DNA from: UBA4722 sp044221135
Lineage (GTDB): Bacteria > Pseudomonadota > Gammaproteobacteria > DSM-16500
DNA: 53,694 nucleotides
Reading direction: 5' to 3'
Assembly (NCBI GenBank): GCA_044221135.1
Contig: JBGAPT010000010.1
Span: 1 to 53,694, forward strand
Position 1 is the first letter of the stretch; each line of letters begins with the position of its first letter. The notes beneath the pieces are model-generated. The model did not search any database. It was not told the origin of the DNA and saw only the letters and a program-made list of their open reading frames with translations. The translations under genes were made by a program, and so were the position numbers. Below, one piece after another: positions 24,695 to 36,148 of this stretch.

Positions 24695-26191
24695 ATGAAA
24701 TTCAACCTTGATTCAAATGATGTCGTTCATCAAAACACAGACTGTATCATTGTCGGTCTATTCGAACAGATGGGATTGACTTCCGCTGCAAAACAGGTCG
24801 ATCAAATCAGTAAACGGTATTTAACAAATTTATTAAAACAAGGCGATTTTCAAGGAAAAATAGGGCAAACGTTATTTCTACATCATGTCCCCCACCTGGC
24901 TTCACCGCGTGTTTTACTGGTTGGCTGTGGTAAAGAGACTGCTCTTAGCGCCCGAGAATACCGAAAGATCGTGATGAGCAGCATGAAGGCATTGAACACA
25001 GTCAGACTCAAACGTGCCGCCTCTTTTTTAACAGAGCTTGAGGTTGGAAATAACGAGTTACCTTGGAAAATAAAACAAGCTGCAACTGTCACAGCGGAGG
25101 CATTGTATTGTTTCGATCAATTTAAGAGCAGCAAAGAGCCTAAACCTACATTACAAGAAATGAATCTATACGCGCCCAAAAACCAGCAACATCAAGCGTG
25201 TAAAACCGCATTAGACCAAGCCGTCTGTATTAATGACGGCGTTGAGTTTACCAAAAATTTAGCGAACACACCGAGCAATATTTGCACGCCAACCTATCTC
25301 GCTACACAAGCAAAAAAACTAGGGCAACAGTATAAACATTTAACTGTCAAAATCTTAGAAGAAAAAGCCATGGCAACACTGGGCATGGAAGCATTGCTCG
25401 CTGTCTCTAAAGGCAGCGCTCAACCTGCAAAATTAATTTGTTTAGAATATAAGGGCAACACCCAAAAACAGGCTCCGATTGTGCTAGTTGGCAAAGGAAT
25501 TACATTTGATACTGGTGGCATTTCCTTAAAATCAGCCGATGCAATGGTTGGCATGAAATATGATATGTGTGGTGCTGCAACGGTGTTGGGAACGATAAAG
25601 GCTGCGGCAGAACTGAAATTACCTCTGCATTTAGTCGGTATTATTGCTGCTGTAGAAAATATGCCGAGTGGATCTGCCTGTAAGCCTGAAGATATAGTGA
25701 CTAGCCTTTCAGGCCAAACCGTTGAAATCATGAATACTGATGCGGAAGGACGCCTGGTGTTATGTGATGCCTTAACCTACAGCGAACGCTATAAACCCGC
25801 TGCGGTTATTGATATTGCAACCTTGACAGGTGCGGTAGTCGTTGCCTTGGGCCAACATGCGACGGGTTTATTGAGTAACCATGAACCGCTGGCTAAAGCG
25901 TTACTTGAAGCGGGTATTGAAAGCCACGATCGCGCTTGGCAATTGCCCCTATGGGAGGAGTACCAAGAACAATTGAAGAGTCCTTTTGCAGATGTCTCCA
26001 ACGTCGGTGGCAGGCAGGCTGGTGCAATTACGGCGGGTTGCTTTTTATCTCGTTTTGCTAAAAAATTCCATTGGGCACATCTTGATGTTGCCGGAACAGC
26101 TGCAATGATGATGGGAGGCGGTGAGCGATATGCAACAGGTCGGCCTGTACCCTTGTTAATGCAGTATTTAATTAATCAAACGGTTAAATAA
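24695..26191 (+). CDS. pepA: leucyl aminopeptidase (M17)
   Basis: A cytosolic dinuclear-metal aminopeptidase of 498 aa that removes N-terminal residues, with Leu preferred, and forms hexamers. In E. coli and relatives it also serves as a DNA-binding architectural factor. The M17 signature NTDAEGR lies near residue 347. GKGITFDTGGISLK (~265-280) and KYDMCGAATVLG (~287-300) carry metal ligands and the catalytic lysine. Length matches the family. A ribosome binding site (CAGGAGC) precedes the ATG. holC begins 7 nt after its stop. Confidence 0.96.
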   Translation: MKFNLDSNDVVHQNTDCIIVGLFEQMGLTSAAKQVDQISKRYLTNLLKQGDFQGKIGQTLFLHHVPHLASPRVLLVGCGKETALSAREYRKIVMSSMKALNTVRLKRAASFLTELEVGNNELPWKIKQAATVTAEALYCFDQFKSSKEPKPTLQEMNLYAPKNQQHQACKTALDQAVCINDGVEFTKNLANTPSNICTPTYLATQAKKLGQQYKHLTVKILEEKAMATLGMEALLAVSKGSAQPAKLICLEYKGNTQKQAPIVLVGKGITFDTGGISLKSADAMVGMKYDMCGAATVLGTIKAAAELKLPLHLVGIIAAVENMPSGSACKPEDIVTSLSGQTVEIMNTDAEGRLVLCDALTYSERYKPAAVIDIATLTGAVVVALGQHATGLLSNHEPLAKALLEAGIESHDRAWQLPLWEEYQEQLKSPFADVSNVGGRQAGAITAGCFLSRFAKKFHWAHLDVAGTAAMMMGGGERYATGRPVPLLMQYLINQTVK

Positions 26192-26198
26192 GAAAATC

Positions 26199-26642
26199 AT
26201 GCCAAAAATTGATTTCTACCTTATTCCTGGCCCAAGCGACAGAGAGCGCTTGGCTTTTGCTTGTCGTTTAATTGAAAAAATCTATAAACAACAGCGCCGG
26301 ATTTATATTCACACTGAAAATCAAACGGTAGCGCATCACATCGATGAGCTCTTATGGACTTACCGTGAAGACAGCTTCCTCCCTCACCATTTATATGGCG
26401 AAGGGCCTGACCCTGCGCCGCCTATTCAAATTGGCTACAATACAGTACCTGATAAGCATCGGGATATTTTAATTAATTTAAGCCCTGCTGCACCTGAATT
26501 TTATAATCAATTTTCACGTGTCCTGGAATTGATATCCAGTGATCCTGTTGCAACCGCTGCAGGTCGTGAACGCTATAAATTCTATCGCACTCAAGGTTAC
26601 GACATTGCCACTCATAAATTAGAGACACCGACAGAAGTATAA
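26199..26642 (+). CDS. holC: DNA polymerase III chi subunit
   Basis: A 147-aa subunit of the clamp-loader complex that links the replisome to single-strand binding protein. Family features seen are MPKIDFYLIPG at the start, ACRLIEKIYKQQRRIYIHT, LWTYREDSFLPHH (the W-x-x-x-x-x-F-L-P-H motif), and PVGY-type IQIGYN. It lies between pepA and valS, as in most gammaproteobacteria, with gaps of 7 and 5 nt, so it belongs to one operon. Confidence 0.93.
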   Translation: MPKIDFYLIPGPSDRERLAFACRLIEKIYKQQRRIYIHTENQTVAHHIDELLWTYREDSFLPHHLYGEGPDPAPPIQIGYNTVPDKHRDILINLSPAAPEFYNQFSRVLELISSDPVATAAGRERYKFYRTQGYDIATHKLETPTEV

Positions 26643-26647
26643 AATCT

Positions 26648-29413
26648 ATGGAAAAAATTTATAATCCACATGCAATAGAACAAACCTGGTATCACCTTTG
26701 GGAAAAAAATAATTACTTTGCACCACAAGGTGAAGGTGAACCCTACTGCATTATGTTACCACCACCCAATGTGACCGGCAGCCTGCATATGGGACATGGT
26801 TTTTGTTTCAGTGTGATTGATATATTGATTCGTTATCACCGCATGCAAGGACGACGCACACTTTGGCAAGGTGGCACAGATCATGCCGGGATTGCAACAC
26901 AAATGGTGGTTGAACGCCAACTCATGTTAGAAGGTAAATCACGGCATGACCTGGGACGTCACGGTTTTATTGAAAAAATCTGGGCTTGGAAACAAGAATC
27001 AGGCGGTAATATCACCCGCCAGCTACGACGCCTAGGTGCATCCATTGATTGGTCACGTGAATGTTTTACAATGGATGACTCCTTATCCAAGGCAGTCAGT
27101 GAAGTATTTATTCGTTTGCATGATGAAGGACTCATTTACCGCGGTACTCGACTCGTCAATTGGGATCCAAAATTACTCACCGCTATTTCTGATTTAGAAG
27201 TCGTTTACCATGAAGAAGAAGGTAAATTGTGGCATATACGCTACCCCCTTATTGATACGGATGAATCTATTACTGTTGCAACAACACGTCCAGAAACACT
27301 GTTAGGCGATGCGGCCGTTGCAGTGCATCCTGATGATACACGTTATCAACATTTAATTGGCAAACAGGTTCAACTACCTTTGGCTGGTCGAACAATTCCT
27401 ATTATTGCCGATGATTATGTCGATAAAAAATTTGGCAGTGGCTGCGTCAAAATCACGCCTGCTCATGATTTTAATGATTATGCTATTGGACAACGTCATC
27501 GCTTAAAACCGTTAAATATCTTCACCCCCGACGCACATTTAAATGCAAGCACCCCCAATGCCTATCAAGGTTTAGAACGCTTTGCTGCACGGGAACAAAT
27601 TATTCATGATTTGAATGTGCTCGGTTTAATAGAAAAAATAGATAAACACATGTTGAAAGTGCCGCGCGGTGATCGCTCAGGTGTTGTGATCGAACCGTAT
27701 CTCACGCAGCAATGGTTTATGAAAATGCAATCGTTAGCAGAGCCTGCCATTAAAGCGGTAGAAAAGAGTGAAATAAAATTTGTCCCTGAAGGTTGGAACA
27801 AAACGTATTTCCAATGGCTGAATAATATTGAAGACTGGTGTATCAGCCGCCAGCTTTGGTGGGGGCATCGCATTCCTGCATGGCATGATGAAAATGGTCA
27901 AGTGTATGTGGGTCATGATGAGCTGGATACACGGCTCAGAAATAATATTCCATCCGATGTTATGCTACAACAAGACCATGATGTACTGGATACATGGTTT
28001 TCTTCAGCGCTATGGCCTTTTTCAACGTTGGGCTGGCCTGATCAAACAGCCGATCTCAGCACGTTTTACCCAACCAATGTATTAGTGACCGGTTTTGATA
28101 TTATCTTTTTCTGGGTCGCCCGCATGGTGATGCTAGGATTGAAATTTACGGATCAAGTCCCTTTTAAAGAAGTATTTATTACCGGTCTAATTCTGGATGC
28201 AGAAGGCCATAAAATGTCAAAATCCAAAGGCAATGTGCTTGATCCGCTGGATTTAATCGATGGCATTCAACTGGATGCATTAGTGAAAAAACGGACTCAT
28301 GGCATGCTACAGCCTGCGATGTCACAAAAAGTTGAAAAAAATACACGTCAACAATTTCCGGATGGCATTGCAGCGTATGGCACCGATGCATTACGTTTTA
28401 CTTTTTGCGCATTCGGATCCTACGGCCGTGAAATTCGTTTTGATTTAGGACGTTTAGAAGGATACCGTAATTTCTGTAATAAAATATGGAATGCTGCGCG
28501 CTATGTTTTAATGAATACTGAAGAAAAAGACACTGGTCAAACGAATACATCCATGACATTATCTCTACCCGATCACTGGATACTGTCACGTTTACAAGAT
28601 ACGATTCAAGCTGCGCATGAGGCACTGGCCGCTTATCGATTTGATTTATTAGCTAACACACTGTATGAATTCACTTGGAATGAATTTTGTGACTGGTATC
28701 TGGAATTATCAAAACCCCTACTCACATCCGCTGATAGCACAGAAGAACAATTGCGCGGCACGCGGCATACGCTTATTTTTGTTTTGGAAAATGTATTGCG
28801 TTTACTGCACCCGATCATGCCATTTATTACTGAAGAAATTTGGCAGCGCATTGCACCAATGGCAGGCATCCAGGGTGAAACTATTATGTTGCAACCTTAC
28901 CCCGTGTTTAATACTGACTTAAAAAATAGCGCTATTGAAGATGAATTAGAATGGGTCAAACAATTTATCGTGGCAATTCGCACCATTCGCAGTGAAATGA
29001 ATATTGCACCTGGAAAACTTTTGTCTGTATTATTACGCAAAGGCATGCCTATTGATAAGAAACGTTATAATGCTAATGAAAATTTAATCTTAAAATTAGC
29101 AAGATTAGAAAATTGTCGCTGGTTAACTGAAAATGAACCCCTTCCTGAATCAATGACTGCTTTAATTGGTGAATTGGAAATGCTTATTCCCATGGCAGGA
29201 TTAATTAATAAAGAAGAAGAATTTGCTCGATTAACAAAAGAAATCACTAAACTCCAAAAAGAAATTGAACGCGCTGAAATGAAATTACAAAATCCCAGCT
29301 TTGTAGACAAAGCACCACCGAATGTGGTAGAAAAAGAACGTGAGAAACTCCTGGAGGTAAAAGCCACTTTAAAAAAATTACAAGTACAACGCGAGCGGAT
29401 TGAGACTTTATAA
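26648..29413 (+). CDS. valS: valyl-tRNA synthetase
   Basis: A class I aminoacyl-tRNA synthetase of 921 aa that charges tRNA-Val. The HIGH motif appears as HMGH at residues 47-50 within PPPNVTGSLHMGHG, and KMSKS is at ~522-526. The editing domain (CP1) is inserted between them (TVATTRPETLLGDAAVAVHP), the anticodon-binding domain follows, and the C-terminal ~70 residues form the family's coiled-coil arm. It is the last gene of pepA-holC-valS. The next gene is convergent and its stop lies 11 nt away. Confidence 0.97.
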   Translation: MEKIYNPHAIEQTWYHLWEKNNYFAPQGEGEPYCIMLPPPNVTGSLHMGHGFCFSVIDILIRYHRMQGRRTLWQGGTDHAGIATQMVVERQLMLEGKSRHDLGRHGFIEKIWAWKQESGGNITRQLRRLGASIDWSRECFTMDDSLSKAVSEVFIRLHDEGLIYRGTRLVNWDPKLLTAISDLEVVYHEEEGKLWHIRYPLIDTDESITVATTRPETLLGDAAVAVHPDDTRYQHLIGKQVQLPLAGRTIPIIADDYVDKKFGSGCVKITPAHDFNDYAIGQRHRLKPLNIFTPDAHLNASTPNAYQGLERFAAREQIIHDLNVLGLIEKIDKHMLKVPRGDRSGVVIEPYLTQQWFMKMQSLAEPAIKAVEKSEIKFVPEGWNKTYFQWLNNIEDWCISRQLWWGHRIPAWHDENGQVYVGHDELDTRLRNNIPSDVMLQQDHDVLDTWFSSALWPFSTLGWPDQTADLSTFYPTNVLVTGFDIIFFWVARMVMLGLKFTDQVPFKEVFITGLILDAEGHKMSKSKGNVLDPLDLIDGIQLDALVKKRTHGMLQPAMSQKVEKNTRQQFPDGIAAYGTDALRFTFCAFGSYGREIRFDLGRLEGYRNFCNKIWNAARYVLMNTEEKDTGQTNTSMTLSLPDHWILSRLQDTIQAAHEALAAYRFDLLANTLYEFTWNEFCDWYLELSKPLLTSADSTEEQLRGTRHTLIFVLENVLRLLHPIMPFITEEIWQRIAPMAGIQGETIMLQPYPVFNTDLKNSAIEDELEWVKQFIVAIRTIRSEMNIAPGKLLSVLLRKGMPIDKKRYNANENLILKLARLENCRWLTENEPLPESMTALIGELEMLIPMAGLINKEEEFARLTKEITKLQKEIERAEMKLQNPSFVDKAPPNVVEKEREKLLEVKATLKKLQVQRERIETL

Positions 29414-29424
29414 ATTTGATTTAA

Positions 29425-30753
29425 TCATTTTTGTAATGGAAACCAATAGGCCATATAAAGTGGATAACGATGGTAACCATGTCCCAGATCAATATGAAGA
29501 TTTTTAGCGCTCAGTATGGTTCTATAAGAGGGATGATATTTTTCTGCATATTTATTGAGACTTTGGCTACGCGTCACCCAGCCTGATTTCACTTCAATAG
29601 GAATAATTTTGGAGTGATCCAGATATAAAAATTCGATTTCAGATCGATCTTGTTGCCAACTATGCAAGTTCATTACACCTTGGGCAATGAGTTCTTGCGC
29701 AACAAAATTTTCTGCAATATAACCCTTATAAGTGCCATAGTCACAATCTAAAATAGCTGTGAGAGGTAAATCAGCAAGCGCACCTAGTATGCCTATATCG
29801 AATAGATAAAGTTTAAATCGACTTTCATCTGTGTATGCTGTTAAAGGTAACTCAACATGTTCAACGATAGAGACTTTAATGACTAATTCTGCCGCTATCA
29901 ACCAATCAAAAACAGTCGCGAGTCGTTGATAACGATCAATGCCCGGGATGATGCCTTTAAATTGAAATCGTTTTGCTGATCCATCTTGAGCACATGCAAG
30001 TTGGCTGGGAATAGCTTGCCAAACACGATCAATATGCATTGCATTCACTTTACCGGAATGCTTGGCAATGTCTGCATAGTATCCATAAATAAGTTCGGTT
30101 TGTTTTTTGCGAGCAAGGGTGAGTGCGTGATGTAAATCTTCTTTATTTTCTAAAAACGTCTGTACTACTTCAGGTAAGCCACCTGTAATAAGATAGATTT
30201 TGAATTGCTGCCATAAATGATCGTGAATAATGTTTGGAATGGTATCATTTGAAGTGAGATTGTTTAACATATTGAGTGCTTTTAAATCGCCTTGTGCCTC
30301 AAGAAATTCAGCAAAACACATGGGATACATATGTAGCAAATCTACTTTCCCCACTGGGAATGATGTGATACCCAAGTGGAGTCCTAATAAGGAACCTGCG
30401 CAGCAAATTGCAAGCTCAGGGAGTTGTTCAGCAAAATATTTTAGGCTTGTCAGTGCGGCAGGGCATTCTTGTATTTCATCAAAGATTAGCAGATCATTTT
30501 TTATATCAATGGATTTATCTAATAAAAACCGTAATTCATTTACGATTCGTTTAGGATCGTAGTCTTCTTTAAAAAGCGCTAATGCTTTTTTATGGTGCTC
30601 AAAGTTTAAATAATGAAAAGCAGGGAAATCACTCCCTCCAAATTCTTTTAAAGCGTATGTTTTTCCTGTCTGTCGCACCCCTTTTAAGATTAACGGTTTA
30701 CGGCCTCTCTTTTGTTTCCACCTCCTAAGCTGTTGTAAAATAAAACGATTCAT
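29425..30753 (-). CDS. AAA ATPase with DUF4143 domain
   Basis: A 442-aa ATP-binding protein of the AAA_14/DUF4143 family, which is widespread but without a settled role. Walker A is GVRQTGKT near residue 27, and Walker B is LLIFDEIQECP near 90. GSLLGL is the sensor-like segment, and the C-terminal DUF4143 region contains SEIEFLYLDHSKIIPIEVKSG (PDDEXK-like). I chose ATG 30753 because GGAGAG lies eight bases upstream; a TTG at 30771 would add six residues. It is convergent with valS. Such genes are frequently acquired horizontally. Confidence 0.88.
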   Translation of the reverse strand: MNRFILQQLRRWKQKRGRKPLILKGVRQTGKTYALKEFGGSDFPAFHYLNFEHHKKALALFKEDYDPKRIVNELRFLLDKSIDIKNDLLIFDEIQECPAALTSLKYFAEQLPELAICCAGSLLGLHLGITSFPVGKVDLLHMYPMCFAEFLEAQGDLKALNMLNNLTSNDTIPNIIHDHLWQQFKIYLITGGLPEVVQTFLENKEDLHHALTLARKKQTELIYGYYADIAKHSGKVNAMHIDRVWQAIPSQLACAQDGSAKRFQFKGIIPGIDRYQRLATVFDWLIAAELVIKVSIVEHVELPLTAYTDESRFKLYLFDIGILGALADLPLTAILDCDYGTYKGYIAENFVAQELIAQGVMNLHSWQQDRSEIEFLYLDHSKIIPIEVKSGWVTRSQSLNKYAEKYHPSYRTILSAKNLHIDLGHGYHRYPLYMAYWFPLQK

Positions 30754-30937
30754 CGATAGCTCTCCGCCCAAACGAGTCTTAAATATGCAAATTTCGTTAT
30801 AAATGCCGTTATTTACAAGTTATTATCGGCATATATGACGTTTTTCGCAAGTTAATATTGGCTAAGTTGACGTTTTGGGGAATTATTTAGCTATCTTTTG
30901 TTTTGATTGGGTAGGTAGTATGAGCAAATACTCTACA

Positions 30938-33900
30938 TTAGAGAGAAGCTAAGCGAGATGCGGTACCGGTAGGTGGTGTGAGCTTTTCTTTTTCAACTGC
31001 AGTATCAGAAGAAGCTCGGCTGCTTCCAAAAGATCTTGTTCTAAACATATCCTTTATTCCTTTAGCCATTCCTACTATTCTTTGAATCCACGAAATATCT
31101 CGTTTAAGGTTTTTTTCTAACTCTGCTGTTTCTTGTTGGGTTTGTTTATTAACCTCTGGAACAATATTTTTAAGCTCTGTATTATCCGACTTGTTTTTCT
31201 CAAGAATTGCTTCATGATCTTTTTGTAACTGTGAAGCAAGATGTTTCATTTTTATATCAATTTCTGCTAGTGTCGTCCTGCCACCGATCTTGTTTAGCTC
31301 TTCTTGTAAAGATCTAAATTCACTAACATACTTCTCAATTAATGTTCTTTTCTCAAGCGGGAGCTTATCTTGAAAAACCGCTCTTTATCCATCCTTTAAC
31401 CTGCCTAGGACGATTACTAAGATAAGGCTCTAACAGGTCACGTAATGGCAGTTAACTTTATTTAATAGTAATCTTGTTTCTTCATTTTTAGGTGCAGCTT
31501 CAGTCTGTTTTCGTGCTGCTGCAACCTCTTCCTGTTTATATGTAGCTTCAACTGCGCTGCTGTTAATGCAACCTCTTCTCCATCTGTTGTTCATATGTTC
31601 GTATAGCTGCTTGAAACTTTAGACACTTTGAAGGTAAATCGGTAGTTGCGCTAGAGAGCTCTACCCTTTCTTTCTCAATTTTTTCCTTTTTGTCCTTTAC
31701 GATACTCTCTACTTGCGTATAAAACTGTTGCCTAACTTCATCTGATATGATTGCCTGATCCCATTTCTTATCTGCAACAACTTTTCTAAATTTAGCTTCT
31801 TCCTCGCTTAGTTTCTGGAAAATGGGAGTTAAATTCTTTTCACTAGACAAATGCCTTTGCGCTTCTTCCCAGAAAAGCTTCGAAGCAGGGTTTGTAAGCA
31901 AAGAAAGGTATTGCGTTTCTACACTGCCTTTAGCTTTTCGATGTAACTCCAACATTTGTTGTCTAACATCATAAGCTTTATCAGAAAGAACAACAGCCGA
32001 AAAAAATTCCCGCATTTTATCTTCCGCTGGGCTACCAGGAGATAAGTTTTTAATAATAAACTGCTCTATGTCTTTACAAAAATCCAATGGATTTTTTGCA
32101 TAATGCTCTAGAATGTCTGCATTTGTCTTCTCTTGATTAGGATATCTTGCACGATAAATTTCACAAGCGACCACTTTATTTTTGTTTAATAAATCAGAAT
32201 AATTTTCTATAAAACAAGCTTTATCTTCATTATAACAATTAAATTGAAATGCATTCACTAATGCTTCAAAAAATAAAGCGCGATCTGTTTTCGGCGAGCT
32301 TTCTTCTAAACATTCTTTTATTACTATTTGTCTATAATCTTCTGATTCAAAAATGATTCTTGCTACTTTAGGATCCGCATGAGCAAGACGCCCCATAAAT
32401 AAACCGATCTTATTCATGACTTGACGTTCTAATAAATCATTGGGTTTTAAATGAGTGTGTTTCTGGCTTTTTTTAAGAAAAGCTTTCTGATAGGATTGAT
32501 AAGAATCAAAAAGTGCTTTGATAGCACCTTCTTTCGAATGGTTTGAATCTGCTATTCCTTCATTTGTTAACAACCAGGAAAACATACGTCTTTTTCCATT
32601 AGCTTCTTCAACACCTGGTCCATCAGGAATATCCCAAAAATAAAGAAACGATTTCGCTGGCAAATGATCTAAAATATGGCATAGATTTTGCGGTGTCAGC
32701 GGATTAGATGGTAATAGCGAAGTTAAAGATTCTGCTTTAGTATAACCAGCAAAATAGGCTTCTAGCGCTATTCTCTGACCAATCTCAGGATTATGCTTCG
32801 ATACCTGAGAAATAAAACTTAGAACTTGACCTTCACTATTTATAAATTGCTTTGCTCTTGCTTTTGCTTCTCTTAAATAATCTTTTCTAGGTTGTCCATC
32901 AAAATCAGCTAGCAAAACAGCGAGTGTTCTTTGTTTAACAATATCATCCTGATGAACTCCTTCGATTAATGCAATGATACCTTCTTCCTCAAGTGTTTCT
33001 AACGCATCCTGTACTCGTAGCCCTTCATGTATCTTAATCGCTTGTTCATACTCTTCAACAGCATATAACTGATCAACAAGGTGCGAATGCATCTTCTGCC
33101 CTATTTTCAAAGCTGACTGCAAGAGGCTTTTTTGTGTATCATCTAATCCCCACCAACTGCGCAGCCTTATATTTACACCTACCTTACCTTTTATTAAATC
33201 CTGAACATCTGAATAAACGACTTGCACCTTATCTGTTAATCGATCTGATAATGAAAATCTTTCACCTATATGAGCGATTTCTTCAGCAGTCAGTGTATTA
33301 ATAATACTTTCCTGCAAAGCTCTTAAGGCACTATCACTTTCAGCATGCCAAGCAGTTTCTCCATTTTCTTTCAATGAAATACGCATGTTAGTGATGTTAC
33401 GAAATAAAATCCGCCAATCCTGAGCATGAAAAGACTTTTTTGAAATACAAAATTGATAATGCTCAATCGCTTCGCGAAGAATGATTGCATCTATTTTTAA
33501 AGACTCCTGATTTTCCTTAGCTTTTTCTTGGCTAGCTCGTAATTTTTCAGCCGCCTCCTCGCTATATCCTGATGGGTTCCCTCCCATATCCAGTCCCCGT
33601 TGGTAATAGATGCGATCCATTTCTCTAAATAGAGATCGAGCATGCGTCAGCTCCGCAACCGCTCCAAAACGCGCATGATTATTCAACTCAAGCTCGTGGA
33701 CCCCTTGAGCAAAAGCACGTAACTTAGGAAAAACAGATTCACTAATCATCATTAATACGGAATCAATTATTTTTTGGATGAAGGGTTTAATATCTTTCCC
33801 TAGTTTTCCCCAGTCTATTTTCCAAAAATGTGAAAGTATGTTATGTACGTGTTTTCCTGTCTTCGGTTTTCCCACATGTCTTTACACAATTGGTTGACTC

Positions 33901-35185
33901 CCCAAAGCATATTATAAGTTGCTTTTAAACTTTGAGTTAATGGCGTCTCATTGTCAGAATATTCATAATATCCGTCACTATCCAGGTGCGCGTCTTTTAA
34001 GCTGGCTTGAATTTTTTGAATAAGTTCATCCTGTGATGCATCCGCACTCAATAAGCCGTCGCGAATCATTTGCTGGTGATAAGCAACCGCCATCTCTGAC
34101 CAAATGCGTGTTACGTCAGCTGCTTGTCTTGACATATGCAACACAGGTAACCACTCGCTACGTTGTTGAGCGCTCACATTCCATCGTTTACTGATTGATC
34201 CTTTAATGGCATCTTTTTTAGGTGCTGCCCCTTTAGCGCCTGATACTCCATTTAATATCGTTTCTAATCCTGGACATTCCCTAAGCTCGATGAGTTCCCG
34301 GTGCTGAGAGTTTGTTTCGCTGGTTCGAAATAGTTCCCAACGAGAGTTAGTTGAACACCAGAATAATACATAGCAACCCTGCTGCTCTATCTCTGTTAGA
34401 TTTTCTGTAATGACAAGCTCAACCTCAGGCTTTGCTTCGCTTCCAGCTGGTACAGCTGGGCGTTCTACACCCGATAGAGCAACCACTAATTGTTCAAGCG
34501 TGCCTGATAATTGAGGAAAAATAATTGCTACCCGTTGACGCAAAGACAGATGTTGAGATTGAGCTTCAGCAGGAATAGCTGCTAAGAGAGACATTAACTG
34601 TGCTTGAACTTCTGTAAACTTTGTTTGAATGAAGCTTCCTTGTCCAGTAGCCATCGCCACTATTTCACTGAGGTGAGTATAGGCTGCTGCCATAGGCTTT
34701 TGTGCAGATGCTATTTTGGGTGTAATATCTGTTGCAAAACGTGTTACAGTTTTCGCAGCATCAACCGGCCTCTGAACAACCGATTTAACCAAGTGAACTC
34801 CCAATGCAGCGACAGAAGTAGATGATGAATCACTAACAGATTGCTTTTTTTCTTCTACCTCATCAAACAAACCAAATATACTAGCAGCCTTTTCTAACTC
34901 ATTAATGAGTAAGAAAACATGTTTAATCATTTGCGCTGTTTGCGGGTCTTGTGCAGCGTCAATAGGCTTAATAATGGATTTATTTTCGTCTTGGAAAATA
35001 GCTTGACATAACTGCTCTGAAAAATAATGAGTGACCGTTTCTTTAAATGTTTCACGCACTCTTGCAAGAGTATGAGGCTTTTCTTCTTTTACTTTTTGCT
35101 CAAGTTCATTTTTTTGAGGATATTCCAAACCTTGAACTTTAGCATCAGACTGTTTTTCTACAGCCCAAGGGCGATCACCAATCAT
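30938..35185 (-). pseudogene. decaying large effector-like gene (~1.4 kcodons)
   Basis: Three minus-strand frames read as one former protein. Part 1 (35185-33815, 456 aa) begins MIGDRPWAVEKQ and is mostly helical. Part 2 (33875-31563, 770 aa, only a GTG start inside part 1) begins GKPKTGKHVHNILSHFWKID, and its frame takes over near 33850. After its stop a helical frame continues briefly, and part 3 resumes near 31385 with KLPLEKRTLIEKYVSEF and ends TGTASRLASL at 30938. At least three frame breaks or stops separate the parts. The content is long alpha-helical, with no signal peptide or known domain. Part 1 and part 2 might each still be made. Unknown family; large helical proteins of this size in Legionellales are often secreted. 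Confidence 0.6.
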
Positions 35186-35404
35186 ACCTGCTCCCAGCTG
35201 ATTGTCTTCTATTTTAAAAAACCATCCTGAGATAAATAAAAGGCTTCTTCCTTGTGCTCCAAAGCTTACCTGATTCTATAAGTAAGAACCATACGTAAAA
35301 TCAGAAAATTATTATATTAAACTAAAAAAAATCAATTTATGCATAAAAGGTTAAAATTAAGTCATTCCCGCAAACTCCGCCTCATATAAACCATGAAGGA
35401 TTTT

Positions 35405-36145
35405 TTAATCCATGTCAGTCACATATCTTTTATTTAAAAATACCCCATCGATTTCGATTAATTCTAACGTTTTTTTATCACGCGAAATGGGAAATAGCCC
35501 AGACGGATTAAAACCCTGCGCTTTAAGGAGTTGCATCGTATCCAAAGCCATCGGCATGTTTTCATAAATAGGCTTGAAACTGAGTTCCACGACAATCACT
35601 TTAATCAGAGAAGCTAAATAATTTCCCGCACCTTTCAACACTTCAATATCAAATCCTTGCGTATCTGTTTTTAATAACACAGAATCTATTTCCAAATTAT
35701 TTTCTTCAATAAAATCTTTTAATAAACGAATTTCTGTTTTTTGCATGTGAATACCAGATACTTCATTTTTGTAATAGACTTTTGAATAATCATTCGGTTT
35801 TAAAAATGAGCTCAATTCAGTGGAATCCGTGACGTTTAACTCTAACATACCTTTTTGACTACCCACTGCATAGTTATAGACTTGCCACTGCGAATCCACT
35901 GCGGCTAACGTTTTAAGTTCTAAAAAAGCACTGAATACCGGTTCGAATGAAATAATTTTGCCGCGATAACCCAGTGCGCGCAATCGTAAGGCAAATTGAC
36001 CTTTATTAGCGCCTACATCAAGGATGGTTGTGATCTTTTGATTGGCTAGCATTTTTTGCAGATGCAAATCAAACGTATGATGGGATTTCTTTTTTCTAAT
36101 GATGTCATAACCTAACAAGTTGGCAAGACAGCGATGTAACTTCAT
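35405..36145 (-). CDS. FkbM-family methyltransferase
   Basis: A 246-aa SAM-dependent methyltransferase of the FkbM family, which O-methylates sugars or other small hydroxyl compounds. Motif I is ILDVGANKGQFALRLRALGY (residues ~41-60), the acidic end of strand 2 is ISFEPV, and VLLKTDTQGFDIEVLKGAG is the family's substrate-pocket signature. It starts 3 nt after the kdsA stop, so it belongs to the pyrG-kdsA operon. That neighbourhood suggests a role in surface polysaccharide or LPS decoration, which is inference. Confidence 0.88.
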   Translation of the reverse strand: MKLHRCLANLLGYDIIRKKKSHHTFDLHLQKMLANQKITTILDVGANKGQFALRLRALGYRGKIISFEPVFSAFLELKTLAAVDSQWQVYNYAVGSQKGMLELNVTDSTELSSFLKPNDYSKVYYKNEVSGIHMQKTEIRLLKDFIEENNLEIDSVLLKTDTQGFDIEVLKGAGNYLASLIKVIVVELSFKPIYENMPMALDTMQLLKAQGFNPSGLFPISRDKKTLELIEIDGVFLNKRYVTDMD

Positions 36146-36148
36146 GAG

